Shown in pieces: positions 16,819 through 25,190 of a DNA stretch of 28,937 bases; the first letter of the stretch is position 1, and every line of letters starts with the position of its first letter. Made by a program: the position numbers and the translations under genes. The notes under the pieces are model-generated. The model saw only the letters and a list, made by a program, of their open reading frames with translations, did not search any database and had not been told where the DNA came from. The stretch comes from Aquificaceae bacterium (GTDB lineage Bacteria > Aquificota > Aquificia > Aquificales > Aquificaceae): assembly GCA_015490215.1 (NCBI GenBank), contig WFYH01000096.1, forward strand, positions 1 through 28,937. Direction: 5' to 3'.

Positions 16819-17706
16819 TTTCTCCCTGTAGACTATCTCCCAGTTGCTGTAGGAAAAGATAGGTTTTCTGAAGATCTTCTTTTCAAGGAAGTCTATGAGT
16901 TTGTATTTAAACCTTTCGTGCTTGAAAGGTTCCCGCAGAGGCTTGCCCTTAGAGGAGTAGTTCAGTTTATCACCCCAAAAGAAGCTCTTTATCCTTTCCT
17001 CCATGACCTTGGGGTGCTTCCCTTTAAACTCGGGTACCTTCCCCAAGGGACCGTAATCAAAGGACTCCGAAAAGTTTCCTAACCTTCCAGTATGGTAGCG
17101 TTCCTGCTCCGCCTTTTTTGGTCCCATAACCTCCGGAGGTCTTACCCAACCGTAATGGTAGATATACACCGGTATGTGAACCACCCTTAGTTTCCTTCCC
17201 TTTATCCTGAAGGATTGGGCATCTCGGAAGGATTCAACTCCTATTCCGTTTCTTACTATCCTTATCTCCTGCTGATACCAACCGTGAACGGGCAGATAGT
17301 GCCAGTAGTCGCCCCAAAAATGGTAGTAGTTAAAAAGAAAACCCTCCACCTTGGGATCGTTCAGGTATTTTCTGCAGTAGTAGACTATCCTCTCAAGATC
17401 ATCCTCGTGGACAACTTCATCTGCCTGCAGGTAGAAGCACCAATCACCCGTGCATTTGCTCAGGGCAAAGTTCGTTTCCCTTCTAAGGATCTCCCCCTTT
17501 TTGAAAAATCTCTCGTCCCACCTCCTCTTGAAAATCTTTATCTTCGGGGATCCTATTGACCTTATTACCTCTTCCGTTTCATCTTCGCTATCGCCGAGGG
17601 CAACTATGAATTCGTCCACGATGGGCAATATGGACAGAATGCTTTCCTTTACGGGAAAGTAGTATTTAACGGCATTCCTGACGATCGTAAACCCGCTTAT
17701 CTTCAT
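16813..17706 (-). CDS. Family 2-type glycosyltransferase
   Basis: Predicted cytosolic or membrane-associated GT-A fold glycosyltransferase of 297 residues, acting on surface polysaccharide or a similar acceptor that cannot be named. The N-terminus MKISGFTIVRNAVKYYFPVK and the IVDEFIVALGDSEDET segment are typical of this GT2 subgroup. The usual metal-binding DxD is represented by QADEV at 94-98 (FYLQADEVVHEDDL). No membrane helix is seen. It is the last gene of the leftward set starting with the ferritin-like gene; its ATG overlaps the polX stop by 4 bases, and its stop overlaps the end of rluD by 6. Confidence 0.8.
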   Translation of the reverse strand: MKISGFTIVRNAVKYYFPVKESILSILPIVDEFIVALGDSEDETEEVIRSIGSPKIKIFKRRWDERFFKKGEILRRETNFALSKCTGDWCFYLQADEVVHEDDLERIVYYCRKYLNDPKVEGFLFNYYHFWGDYWHYLPVHGWYQQEIRIVRNGIGVESFRDAQSFRIKGRKLRVVHIPVYIYHYGWVRPPEVMGPKKAEQERYHTGRLGNFSESFDYGPLGKVPEFKGKHPKVMEERIKSFFWGDKLNYSSKGKPLREPFKHERFKYKLIDFLEKKIFRKPIFSYSNWEIVYREKL

Positions 17707-19448
17707 GCATCCGAACCCATCAGCTTTCTCTTTTTCAGAACGAACTCCTTCACTCCCTGCAGGTCCCTCGTGTTCAGTATGCTCTCTGCGGTTGCCCAGC
17801 CCCTTCGGGCGAGTCCTACCCCTACACGCATGAAGCTGAGGTGAGCCTTTGCGTGAGCGTCGGTAACCACCGCAAGGGTAACTCCCTCCTCCACGCAGAG
17901 TCTGACGAGTTCGGGGGCAAGGTCCGCTCTGGGGGTATTTATCTCAAGGGCTGTGTTCGTTTCCTTGGCCTGCCTTATTACCCTTTCAATGTCTATAGGG
18001 TAGCCTTCTCTTTGACCGTAAGCCTTTCCGGTGGGGTGCCCTATGAGGTTAACGTAGGGGTTCTCCATAGCCTTGAGGATCCTGTAGGTGTTATCCTGAT
18101 TGAAACCGGTGTGGATTGAAGCTACCACAAAGTCAAACTCCCTAAGAACTTCGTCAGGAAGGTCCAAGGAGCCGTCGGGGAGGATATCCACTTCACAGCC
18201 TTTGAGAATCTTCAAACCTTCGGGTTCGTATTCCTCGTTTAACTTCTCTATGAGTTTCCACTGCTGGGCGTATCTTTCCGGTGTAAGCCCGTTGGCTACC
18301 CTTGCGCTTTGGGAGTGGTCCCCTATAACTATGTAACTGTATCCGAGCCTGTGGGCTTCCTGTGCCATCTCCTCAAGGGAGTTTGTCCCGTCGCTCCAGT
18401 TGGTGTGCATGTGGAAATCTCCCTTTATATCCCTCGGCTCAACGAGCTTTGGTATCTCTCCTTTGAGGGCTAACTCTATCTCACCCCAGTTTTCCCTTAT
18501 CTCGGGTGGTATCCACACCATGCCCACGAGGCGGTATACCTCTTCTTCCTCCTTTCCTCCGAGCCTCTCGCCCGTGGAGGCTACAAAAACCCCGTATTCG
18601 TTTACCTTAAGCCCCTTTTCCTTCGCTATGTCCCGCAGGCGAACGTTGTGCTCCTTTGAGCCGGTGAAGTATTGAAGAGCACTACCCCAACTTTCAGGTT
18701 CTACCGTTCTCAGGTCCACCTGCCTTCCGTTCTTTAAAACTATGCTAGATTTGGTTTCACCCCTTGCCAGAATGCTTTCCGCTTCCGGGTATGAAACGAA
18801 GTGCTCATGGATGGATCTCCAAAGGCTCTTGGGAGCGCTTACAAGTATGTCTATGTCACCAATGGTCTCTTTAAACCTTCGCAGGCTACCGGCTACCGAC
18901 GCCTTTTCTATACCTTCGGCTTCCTTTACGTAAGAGAGAACCTCCTGAGCCATAGGGTAGGCTTCAATTATGTGGATCCTCTCCTTTGTCCGTCTCCAAA
19001 GGTCTATACCTTTCAGGATGTTTTCCACCTTTTTCGGACCAAAGCCCGGAAGCCTTGCAAGGGAACCATCCTTTAAAACCCTTATAAAGTCCTCCTGAGT
19101 TCTCACCCCGAGCTTATCGTAGGCTACCCTTAGGGTCTTCGGTCCCACACCGGGAACGTCCATAAGCTCTATGAGTTCCTCAGGGACCTTCTTCTTCAGT
19201 TCTTCATACTTCTTTATCCTTCCCGTCTTCAGAAACTCCTCTATCTTGAGCAATGTAGAGGCACCTATTCCCGGCAGTTTTTGGAGTTTTCCCGACCTGT
19301 AAAGCTCCTCTATGTCTTCAGAAAGGTTAGCAATAAGTTCCGCCACCCTTCTGTAAGCGGATATTCTGTAAGGGTTGTCTCCGAGGAACTCAAGGATGTC
19401 CGCCATCCTGTCAAAGATCTGGGCAAGTTCCCTGTTCTTTGAACCCAT
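17703..19448 (-). CDS. polX: Family X DNA polymerase/3'-5' exonuclease PolX with PHP domain
   Basis: Bacterial repair polymerase for short-gap filling (base excision repair), 581 residues. The N-terminal 8-kDa and helix-hairpin-helix region (about 1-150) has LPGIGASTLLKIEEFL and VPGVGPKTLRVAYDKL. The nucleotidyltransferase palm has GSLRRFKETIGDIDILV at 187-203 and QVDLR at 243-247, giving the three metal-binding Asp. The PHP phosphoesterase domain, from about 342, has the HMH motif at 346-348 (GDFHMHTNWSDGTN), IGDHSQ, ASIHTG and TDAHA; it carries the 3'-5' exonuclease and end-processing activities known for B. subtilis and Thermus PolX. All key residues are intact. It starts 17 bases after folC. 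Confidence 0.97.
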   Translation of the reverse strand: MGSKNRELAQIFDRMADILEFLGDNPYRISAYRRVAELIANLSEDIEELYRSGKLQKLPGIGASTLLKIEEFLKTGRIKKYEELKKKVPEELIELMDVPGVGPKTLRVAYDKLGVRTQEDFIRVLKDGSLARLPGFGPKKVENILKGIDLWRRTKERIHIIEAYPMAQEVLSYVKEAEGIEKASVAGSLRRFKETIGDIDILVSAPKSLWRSIHEHFVSYPEAESILARGETKSSIVLKNGRQVDLRTVEPESWGSALQYFTGSKEHNVRLRDIAKEKGLKVNEYGVFVASTGERLGGKEEEEVYRLVGMVWIPPEIRENWGEIELALKGEIPKLVEPRDIKGDFHMHTNWSDGTNSLEEMAQEAHRLGYSYIVIGDHSQSARVANGLTPERYAQQWKLIEKLNEEYEPEGLKILKGCEVDILPDGSLDLPDEVLREFDFVVASIHTGFNQDNTYRILKAMENPYVNLIGHPTGKAYGQREGYPIDIERVIRQAKETNTALEINTPRADLAPELVRLCVEEGVTLAVVTDAHAKAHLSFMRVGVGLARRGWATAESILNTRDLQGVKEFVLKKRKLMGSDA

Positions 19449-19465
19449 CTCCGAGAAAGCTTATT

Positions 19466-20698
19466 CTACGACACCAGTCTCTTTTCCGAAGCAAAGGCTG
19501 ATTTTATTTCGCCCACAAGATAGAGAGAACCAAGGGCGCAAACATCCTCTTCCAAACTTACCGCCTCTTGGGGAGAGTCTAAGAGAAGTATTTTCCTAAA
19601 TCCCAACTCTTTCGCCTTTTGGTAAAGTTTTCGTAGACCTTCACCCCTGTGGTAGCTTATCTCGGTAAGGGCTATCTTGTCGCTGTAGCGCCTTATAACC
19701 TCCATGGAAGTTTCCCAGTCCTTTCCTTTTAAACCCGTAAAAAGGAACAAGACCTCCCCGAAAAGCTTTTTAACCTCCTTTACAACCTTACCTACGGCGT
19801 AGGGGTTGTGGGAGCCGTCCACAAGGAGCAGAGGGTTGCGGCGGAGCACCTCCATCCTGCCCTCCCACTTGGTTTTTCCGAGGGCTTCCCTGAGTTTCTT
19901 TTCTTCAAGATCGGTAAAGAGCAAAGCTAAGGTGAGGGCAAGGGCACCGTTGTCCGCCTGCCACCTTCCCAAAAGACCGAGTTCTAAGTCCGAAAAGTGG
20001 TATTTTCCGAAGCGGTAGTCTTTTAAAAGGGTCCTTCCGCTTTCGGAAACGCCCCAGTAGGTAAAGTCAAGCCCCGCAACCGCAAAGCACCTAAGCCCCA
20101 TTTCCAAAGCCTTGGGGTAGAGGGGATATCTGGGACTACCCACAACGAATATGTCCACATTTTCCGAAAGATAAAGTTTATCGTAGGCTATTTCCTCTAC
20201 ATTCTTTCCAAGCCAGCGGGTGTGGTCCCTTTCGGCGTTGGTAACACAAGCCATGAGAGGTTCGCTCGCTTTGGTAGCATCCCACCGTCCTCCCATTCCC
20301 ACCTCCATGACAGCCACATCCACCTTCTTGTCGGCAAAGAGCTTTAAAGCTATAAGCGTAGCCGCCTCAAAGTAGGTCAGACTGAACTTTTCAAATACTC
20401 TCTTGAGATCTTTCACATACCAGTTCAGCTCTTCATCGGAAATGGGAACCCCACGGATTCTCCACCTTTCGTTTTCTTCCACGAGGTGGGGGGATACAAA
20501 CCACCCCGTCTTATACCCGTGATGGCGCAGTATGCTTTCTAAAAAGGCACAGGTTGAACCCTTTCCGTTGGTCCCGCCCACCAGTATTGAGGGATAAGCC
20601 CTTTGGGGGTTGCCTATATAGGATAGAGCCTTCTTTATCCTTTCAAGGGAGGGTTTTATGTCAAAGTCCTTGCCTCTGTATAGGTCCCAAAGTTTCAT
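19466..20698 (-). CDS. folC: Folylpolyglutamate synthase / dihydrofolate synthase
   Basis: Mur-ligase-fold ATP-dependent enzyme that adds glutamate to dihydropteroate and folates; 410 residues. The P-loop GTNGKGST is at 42-49, and the family signatures GWFVSPHL, VMEVGMGGRWDATKA (about 135-149) and the C-terminal LLVDGSHNPYAV are clear. Whether it has one or both activities cannot be read from sequence. Its ATG overlaps the stop of the upstream flavodoxin-like gene by 4 bases (ATGA). It is a little shorter than E. coli FolC (422). Confidence 0.95.
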   Translation of the reverse strand: MKLWDLYRGKDFDIKPSLERIKKALSYIGNPQRAYPSILVGGTNGKGSTCAFLESILRHHGYKTGWFVSPHLVEENERWRIRGVPISDEELNWYVKDLKRVFEKFSLTYFEAATLIALKLFADKKVDVAVMEVGMGGRWDATKASEPLMACVTNAERDHTRWLGKNVEEIAYDKLYLSENVDIFVVGSPRYPLYPKALEMGLRCFAVAGLDFTYWGVSESGRTLLKDYRFGKYHFSDLELGLLGRWQADNGALALTLALLFTDLEEKKLREALGKTKWEGRMEVLRRNPLLLVDGSHNPYAVGKVVKEVKKLFGEVLFLFTGLKGKDWETSMEVIRRYSDKIALTEISYHRGEGLRKLYQKAKELGFRKILLLDSPQEAVSLEEDVCALGSLYLVGEIKSAFASEKRLVS

Positions 20699-21243
20699 TC
20701 CTTTTGATCATTCTTTATGTCCTGAAGTATTTCCTTTCTACCGTCTACGAAGTAGGCTACCCACTGGGCGAGTCTCCTGCCCAACCTCCTGCAGGCTTCT
20801 TCTTCTTCAGAGTTCTTGGGTTTCCCCGCCAACACGGTTCCGTAATGAAGGGTAAGATCCTCTCCCACGTAGTCTGTAACCCCGAACACGAGAAAACCGA
20901 AGTTCATGAGAACGGTAAGAATGGACATACAGGCTATCTCACTTCCGCCTCCCCAACCTCCCGAAGAGGAAAAGGCGCACCCTATCTTTCCGTCTATTTG
21001 ACCCCAAAGGTCTCCGAGGACATCGTCAAAGAAACGCTTTAACTTCCACGAAAGAACACCCATGTTGGTGGGAGATCCCACCGCTATACCGTCACACCAA
21101 AGGACATCCTCCTTGGTAGCTTCGTCCACGTGCTTTATCCTCACCTCGGTGCCGGGCACGGACCTTGCCCCTTCCGCCACAAGTTCTGCCATTTTCTTTG
21201 TGTTTCCAGTTCTTGAATCGTAAAGGACAAGAACCCTACCCAT
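20695..21243 (-). CDS. Flavodoxin-like FMN protein (WrbA/NAD(P)H:quinone oxidoreductase type)
   Basis: Flavodoxin-fold protein of 182 residues. The FMN phosphate loop is DSRTGNTKKMAE at 9-20; the isoalloxazine loops are AVGSPTNMGVLSW at 54-66 and FSSSGGWGGGSE at 91-102, in the style of WrbA and related iron-sulfur flavoprotein-like quinone reductases rather than of small electron-carrier flavodoxins. It probably reduces quinones or acts as an electron carrier; the partner is unknown. It begins 4 bases after the ferritin-like gene and overlaps folC by 4 bases, so a redox link with the ferritin-like protein is a reasonable inference. Confidence 0.85.
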   Translation of the reverse strand: MGRVLVLYDSRTGNTKKMAELVAEGARSVPGTEVRIKHVDEATKEDVLWCDGIAVGSPTNMGVLSWKLKRFFDDVLGDLWGQIDGKIGCAFSSSGGWGGGSEIACMSILTVLMNFGFLVFGVTDYVGEDLTLHYGTVLAGKPKNSEEEEACRRLGRRLAQWVAYFVDGRKEILQDIKNDQKE

Positions 21244-21247
21244 AGCT

Positions 21248-22114
21248 TTACCTCCTCTTCCTGAGGCTTCCCACGCTCAGCTTGCCCATCTTTCTGAAGA
21301 ACTCAAGAAGCCTGTGCCTGTGGTATTCCTCTTGAGAATTTATCCAAAGGAGGAGGTCCTTGACCGATTCGTCTTCAACCTCCTTTGCCAGCTTTTCGTA
21401 TTCTCGGTGGGATAACTCCTCGTAGAGGATGTGTTCCCTAATGCACCCGCCCCCAGAAACCTCTGGCATGGACAGATCAGGCTTTGCACCCTTGTCCCTT
21501 ATCTTCTCACCGAGTTCGCCCATGTGAACCATGCTTTCAATGGCGAGGTCAAGCATTATGTCCTTATAGCTGCAGTCCTTTGAGTGGAAGAAGTTGTATA
21601 GGTATTCAAGGATTATCCTGTATTCCTCCTTGAGGAGTTTGTTCAAAAGCTGTGCGGTTTTTTCGTCCGCTTGTTTGTGTTCCTCCGGTGAGGGTTCCCT
21701 TTGTGCCACCGCTTCCAAAAGCTCCGAAAATTCATGCTTGTGTCTGCTTTCGTCATTTATTACCCTTTCCAAGAGTTTCTTCACGGAGTCGTCTTTAACT
21801 TCTTCAAGCTGGCGTGTATAGGTCTCTATGGCAAACTGCTCAGCGTTTACGTTGTTCTCCAACATGCTCTTCCAGTCGGGACCGCCCACCTTTATCTCCT
21901 CCTCCACCCTCTTGAGTTCAACCTTACCCCCAAGCTCAACTATCTTCTGGGCAAACCACTTCATGTGCCTCATTTCTTGGCGGGCTATCTTCTCTATTTC
22001 CTCCGTAATCTCTGGGTCATTTATGAGGAAGACGTGGTAAAGATACTGAACTATGGCGGAATGTTCCAAAGCCACATTGTAAAGAAGCATCCCTATAACT
22101 TCAGATTTCCTCAT
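21248..22114 (-). CDS. Tandem two-domain ferritin-like (bacterioferritin/rubrerythrin-type) protein
   Basis: A 288-residue protein made of two ferritin-like four-helix bundles in tandem. The first has a full di-metal set: E17, E47-x2-H50 (QEMRH), E92 (NAEQF) and E122-x2-H125 (DESRH). The second repeats the pattern with E164 (EEYRIILEYLY), H197 (ESMVH, where the Glu sits at -4 instead of -3), E232, and E262-x2-H265 (QEEYH). The halves are visibly homologous: compare EVKDDSVKKLLERV with EVEDESVKDLLLWI. The likely role is iron storage, peroxide handling or a di-iron oxidase; the reaction is not known. No Shine-Dalgarno site is seen before the ATG at 22114; TAAGAT at 22131-22126 is a possible -10 that would give a leaderless message. 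It leads a set with the flavodoxin-like gene. Confidence 0.85.
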   Translation of the reverse strand: MRKSEVIGMLLYNVALEHSAIVQYLYHVFLINDPEITEEIEKIARQEMRHMKWFAQKIVELGGKVELKRVEEEIKVGGPDWKSMLENNVNAEQFAIETYTRQLEEVKDDSVKKLLERVINDESRHKHEFSELLEAVAQREPSPEEHKQADEKTAQLLNKLLKEEYRIILEYLYNFFHSKDCSYKDIMLDLAIESMVHMGELGEKIRDKGAKPDLSMPEVSGGGCIREHILYEELSHREYEKLAKEVEDESVKDLLLWINSQEEYHRHRLLEFFRKMGKLSVGSLRKRR

Positions 22115-22194
22115 AGCAATTCACTATCTTACCGCACTGAGGATAAAGATTAGGGAGATTTAGTTCTCACTCCACTAGGAAAATTTCAAAATCT

Positions 22195-22877
22195 TTAGAA
22201 CCCCACACGTCTGGGGTCTGTTTTGCATCCGCTGAAACCCTCCCTACCTAAGTTGGTCAAGAAAGACCAAGCTCGTCCGAACTTGCCTTCCTGTAAAACG
22301 CCCTCGTAAAGGCGGATTATTTCTTTATCCTTATCCATGTTTGAAAGCTTGACCTTCTTTGTGGAGAAAATAAAAGCCTGATCGGTAAGCTTTGGCTTAT
22401 ACACCACCACCGCAGCCTTCCAAGGAGACTTTATCCTGCAGGCGTCTATGAGAGCTACTTTCTTTCCTTTAGCTCCGGCAAGGAGTTTTTTGAGAGTGTC
22501 TATGTATATTTCGCTTTCTCTCAAGGCTTCCTCATCCTCAATGGATGTATCCGCAGGTAGGATGTAGAACTTACCCTTGGAGTCTAATATGCCGTGCCCT
22601 GAGAAGTAGTTTGTAAACTTCCTAATTCAGATATACATAGGCTAGGTTTTCAAGGAATTTGACGTTCTCTTCCGGGACTTCCATGTAGCAGGAGGCAAGT
22701 TTGTAAATAAGCTGTTTTGCCGTTTTTTACATACTCTACCTCAACGCTCGGAGTGCAGTAGCTATACTCTTCTTCCCTATAAGCGACCGCATAAGGGATG
22801 AGGGCTTTAGTTGTGAAGGCAACCTTGACGGGTGGAGTATTTGCCTGCTTCAAGGTCAACCTAATTATAGAAAGCGT
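22195..22877 (-). pseudogene. Broken caspase-like (peptidase C14) gene
   Basis: Degraded gene for a prokaryotic caspase-like protease. Three pieces are readable on the minus strand. Near 22880-22725 one frame gives IPYAVAYREEEYS, TPSVEVEYVKN; a run of six A (22728-22723) marks a frame change into AKQLIYKLASCYMEVPEENV (ending at a TAG near 22625); a third frame then gives NYFSGHGILDSKGKFYILPA with the catalytic His codon at 22596-22594, and continues KKVALIDACRIKSPW with the catalytic Cys at 22440-22438, to a stop at 22197-22195. These are the two catalytic motifs of the caspase/metacaspase fold (SGHG and DAC). Between the second and third pieces about 20-30 residues usually present in the family seem lost, and the 5' end is missing. 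It lies between hslO and the ferritin-like gene. The protein cannot be made intact. Confidence 0.8.
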
Positions 22878-22897
22878 CTATACCAGAGCTAATTCAG

Positions 22898-23830
22898 TCA
22901 ACCGCTGCCAATTTCTTCTTCGGAGAACCTATAAACCCTTCCGCAAAACTTGCAGACCACCTGCGCGGGACCCTGTTCAAAGATCTCTTTAAGCTCTTCC
23001 TTTCCGAGCAAGAGCAGGCTTGAACGGGCTACTTCCTGATCGCAAGGACAGTAGTATTCCACCTCTTTGAGACCCACCAGTTGCGGGTCAAGGTCCTCCA
23101 AAAGAATGGTGGCTATGTCTTCGGGTCTTTTACCCTCCTCCATCAGACGGGTTATTGGAGGAAGCTCGGTGATTCTCTTTTCAAGGAGGTCAACTACCTT
23201 GTCGCTTATCCCGCCCAAAGTTTGTACGAGCACACCTCCCGCATGCTTTACGCTCCCGTCCTTGTCTATGAGAACTCCTATAGCTACCGCAGAGGGTATC
23301 TGTTCCGACTGGACGAAGTAGTAGGCAAGGTCTTGGGCTATCTCTCCAGAGACAAGGGGAACTATGCTCGTGTAAGGTGTCCCCATTCTGAGTTCTTTTA
23401 TAACCGTAAGCGTTCCGTTGGAACCCACTATCTTAGAAAGGTCAAACTTTTTCCTTCCGTCCACCTCCTTGGTGTAGGTCTCAGCCCTTGGGTTACCCAC
23501 AAACCCCCTTACCCTTCCTTTGCCATCCGCCTCCGTCACTATCACGCCGATCGGACCGTCGCCTTCGATCTTCAGGAGAACCTTCTGGTCTGTGGCATGC
23601 TTCACCAATGAGCTTAAAAGGAGTGCCCCCACAAGTGCCCTTCCGAGGGCCACTGCCGATCCCGGAGAGAGATTATGTATCCTTCGGGCTGTCTCCACGG
23701 CTCTGGTGGCTTTTACAACGTAAACCCTTGCAGGTTCCCTTTTTGGAACCGCTATTACCATGTAATCTCTGTTCTTAAAGTAATCCCGCAAATCCTTTTT
23801 CGTAGCCTCACCGAGTTCTTTTTGGATCAT
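22898..23830 (-). CDS. hslO: 33-kDa redox-regulated chaperone Hsp33
   Basis: Cytosolic holdase activated by oxidation and heat; 310 residues. The C-terminal redox-switch zinc centre is complete: C261 and C263 (YYCPCDQ) and C293 and C296 (VCKFCGRVYRF). The N-terminal core includes LGRALVGALLL and LKIEGDGPIGVIVTEADGKG. About 23 residues (to M24) precede the point where compact relatives such as the Thermotoga protein would begin; the longer start is kept because its ATG overlaps the upstream gene's stop by 4 bases (ATGA). It is the third gene after ftsZ. Confidence 0.95.
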   Translation of the reverse strand: MIQKELGEATKKDLRDYFKNRDYMVIAVPKREPARVYVVKATRAVETARRIHNLSPGSAVALGRALVGALLLSSLVKHATDQKVLLKIEGDGPIGVIVTEADGKGRVRGFVGNPRAETYTKEVDGRKKFDLSKIVGSNGTLTVIKELRMGTPYTSIVPLVSGEIAQDLAYYFVQSEQIPSAVAIGVLIDKDGSVKHAGGVLVQTLGGISDKVVDLLEKRITELPPITRLMEEGKRPEDIATILLEDLDPQLVGLKEVEYYCPCDQEVARSSLLLLGKEELKEIFEQGPAQVVCKFCGRVYRFSEEEIGSG

Positions 23831-24093
23831 GACTTATAAATATAGATCCTTACCTTCTTAGCTCCCAAATCCTCAAGGATAACCACTACATGGGAAGGGT
23901 CCTCTATGGGCTTGTTCTTGCTCACCAAGTCTCTTTTTTTGTCAAGAAAGTATATGTTGGCTCCGTCATGGTTATCAGCGTCAAAGTCACTTAGAGGTAA
24001 AACTTTCAGCTCCATATCGGCAGTCCTGTAGCCGTATACGAGTCCGAGCAAAAACGAAAAGACTTTACTTTTCTTGCGGTTTATGGGTCTCAC
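23827..24093 (-). CDS. Unknown small basic protein between ftsZ and hslO
   Basis: An 88-residue protein that I do not recognise. It begins MRPINRKKSKVFSFLLGLVYG, a basic N-terminus followed by a short hydrophobic stretch (about 12-21) that is weak for a membrane anchor, then a charged, probably beta-rich part with HVVVILEDLGAKKVRIYIYK at the end. Genes fit tightly on both sides: 2 bases after the ftsZ stop and a 4-base overlap with hslO, which supports that it is translated. Composition (Lys, Asp, aromatic) is like the neighbours. No catalytic motif is seen. Confidence 0.62.
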   Translation of the reverse strand: MRPINRKKSKVFSFLLGLVYGYRTADMELKVLPLSDFDADNHDGANIYFLDKKRDLVSKNKPIEDPSHVVVILEDLGAKKVRIYIYKS

Positions 24094-24095
24094 GT

Positions 24096-25190
24096 TTATA
24101 TCTTCCTCTTTCTTCTCAGGTAGGCGGGGACTTCTTCTTCGGGTTCAACAGGACTAATTCCTTCCTCAGGGACCGCCTTCCTGTAAGGTTCCCTCTTTAT
24201 AACCCTGAAGGGCTGATCCTCATCCTGCTGGGCCCCCTTTGCCTCGTCAAAGTCCGTTGCCACCAAGGCTACCCTCATAAAGTCGTTTTTGCCCTCTTCC
24301 AGAACCGCACCGAAGATTATCCACGGCTCGTGGGAAGCTTTCTCTGTTATAACGTTCATAGCCTGTTCAAGCTCGTTGAAGGGCACATCTTCGCTCACCC
24401 ACAGGGTAACCAATATCCTCTTGGCGCCGTCTATTGAACCACCCTCAAGGAGAGGATTGGTAATAGCCTGCTCTACCGCTATATCTATCTTCCCTTCACC
24501 CCTGCCCTCTCCCATTCCGATAAGGGCAAGTCCTCCGTTTTCCATAACCGTTCTTACGTCCGCAAAGTCCACGTTTATTACTGCAGAGGTGGAAATTATG
24601 TTGGTAATCCCCCTTACCGCCTTTGAGAGGATGTCATCCACCTCTTTGAAGGCGTCCTTTACTGTCAAAACCTTGTTGTTTATCTCCCTAAGCTTCTGAT
24701 TGTGTATAACGATGTAGGTATCTACGCTGTCTTTAAGTTTTTCAAGACCTTCACGGGCTACCTTCATTCTGCGGGGACCTTCAAAGTTGAAAGGTAAAGT
24801 GGCTACCGCCACGGTAAGAATTCCCATCTCCTTGGCGGTTTGGGCTATTACGGGTGCTGCGCCCGTTCCAGTTCCGCCTCCGAGACCCACCGCCAAAAAG
24901 AGCATGTCCGTTTCCCTGAGGGCATCCTTTATCTTGTCTATATCCTCAAGAGCTGCCTGCTCCCCTATTTCAGGTTTTGCGCCTGCACCGAGTCCCCTTG
25001 TTACCTTTTCGCCTATCTGGATTTTGTTAGGAACCGATAAAGCGCTTAGGTGCTGAAGGTCGGTATTTACCGCAAAGACCTCAACGTCTTCTATCCCGTC
25101 CAAGAACATCCTGTTTACCGCATTACAACCGCCCCCGCCTACTCCCATAACCTTGATTCTTGTAGGATTTGTACCTCCCTGTAAATTCAT
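24096..25190 (-). CDS. ftsZ: Cell division protein FtsZ
   Basis: Tubulin-like GTPase that forms the division ring; 364 residues. The GTP-binding tubulin signature GGGTGTGAAPV is at 104-114; N-terminal VMGVGGGGCNAVNRM at 14-28, the T7 synergy loop INVDFADVRTVM near 205, and the short basic C-terminal tail PAYLRRKRKI after a linker of about 40 residues. GGAGGT at 25196-25201 is 5 bases before the ATG. ftsA and ftsQ, its usual upstream partners, are absent; a non-coding-looking stretch lies upstream instead. Confidence 0.99.
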   Translation of the reverse strand: MNLQGGTNPTRIKVMGVGGGGCNAVNRMFLDGIEDVEVFAVNTDLQHLSALSVPNKIQIGEKVTRGLGAGAKPEIGEQAALEDIDKIKDALRETDMLFLAVGLGGGTGTGAAPVIAQTAKEMGILTVAVATLPFNFEGPRRMKVAREGLEKLKDSVDTYIVIHNQKLREINNKVLTVKDAFKEVDDILSKAVRGITNIISTSAVINVDFADVRTVMENGGLALIGMGEGRGEGKIDIAVEQAITNPLLEGGSIDGAKRILVTLWVSEDVPFNELEQAMNVITEKASHEPWIIFGAVLEEGKNDFMRVALVATDFDEAKGAQQDEDQPFRVIKREPYRKAVPEEGISPVEPEEEVPAYLRRKRKI

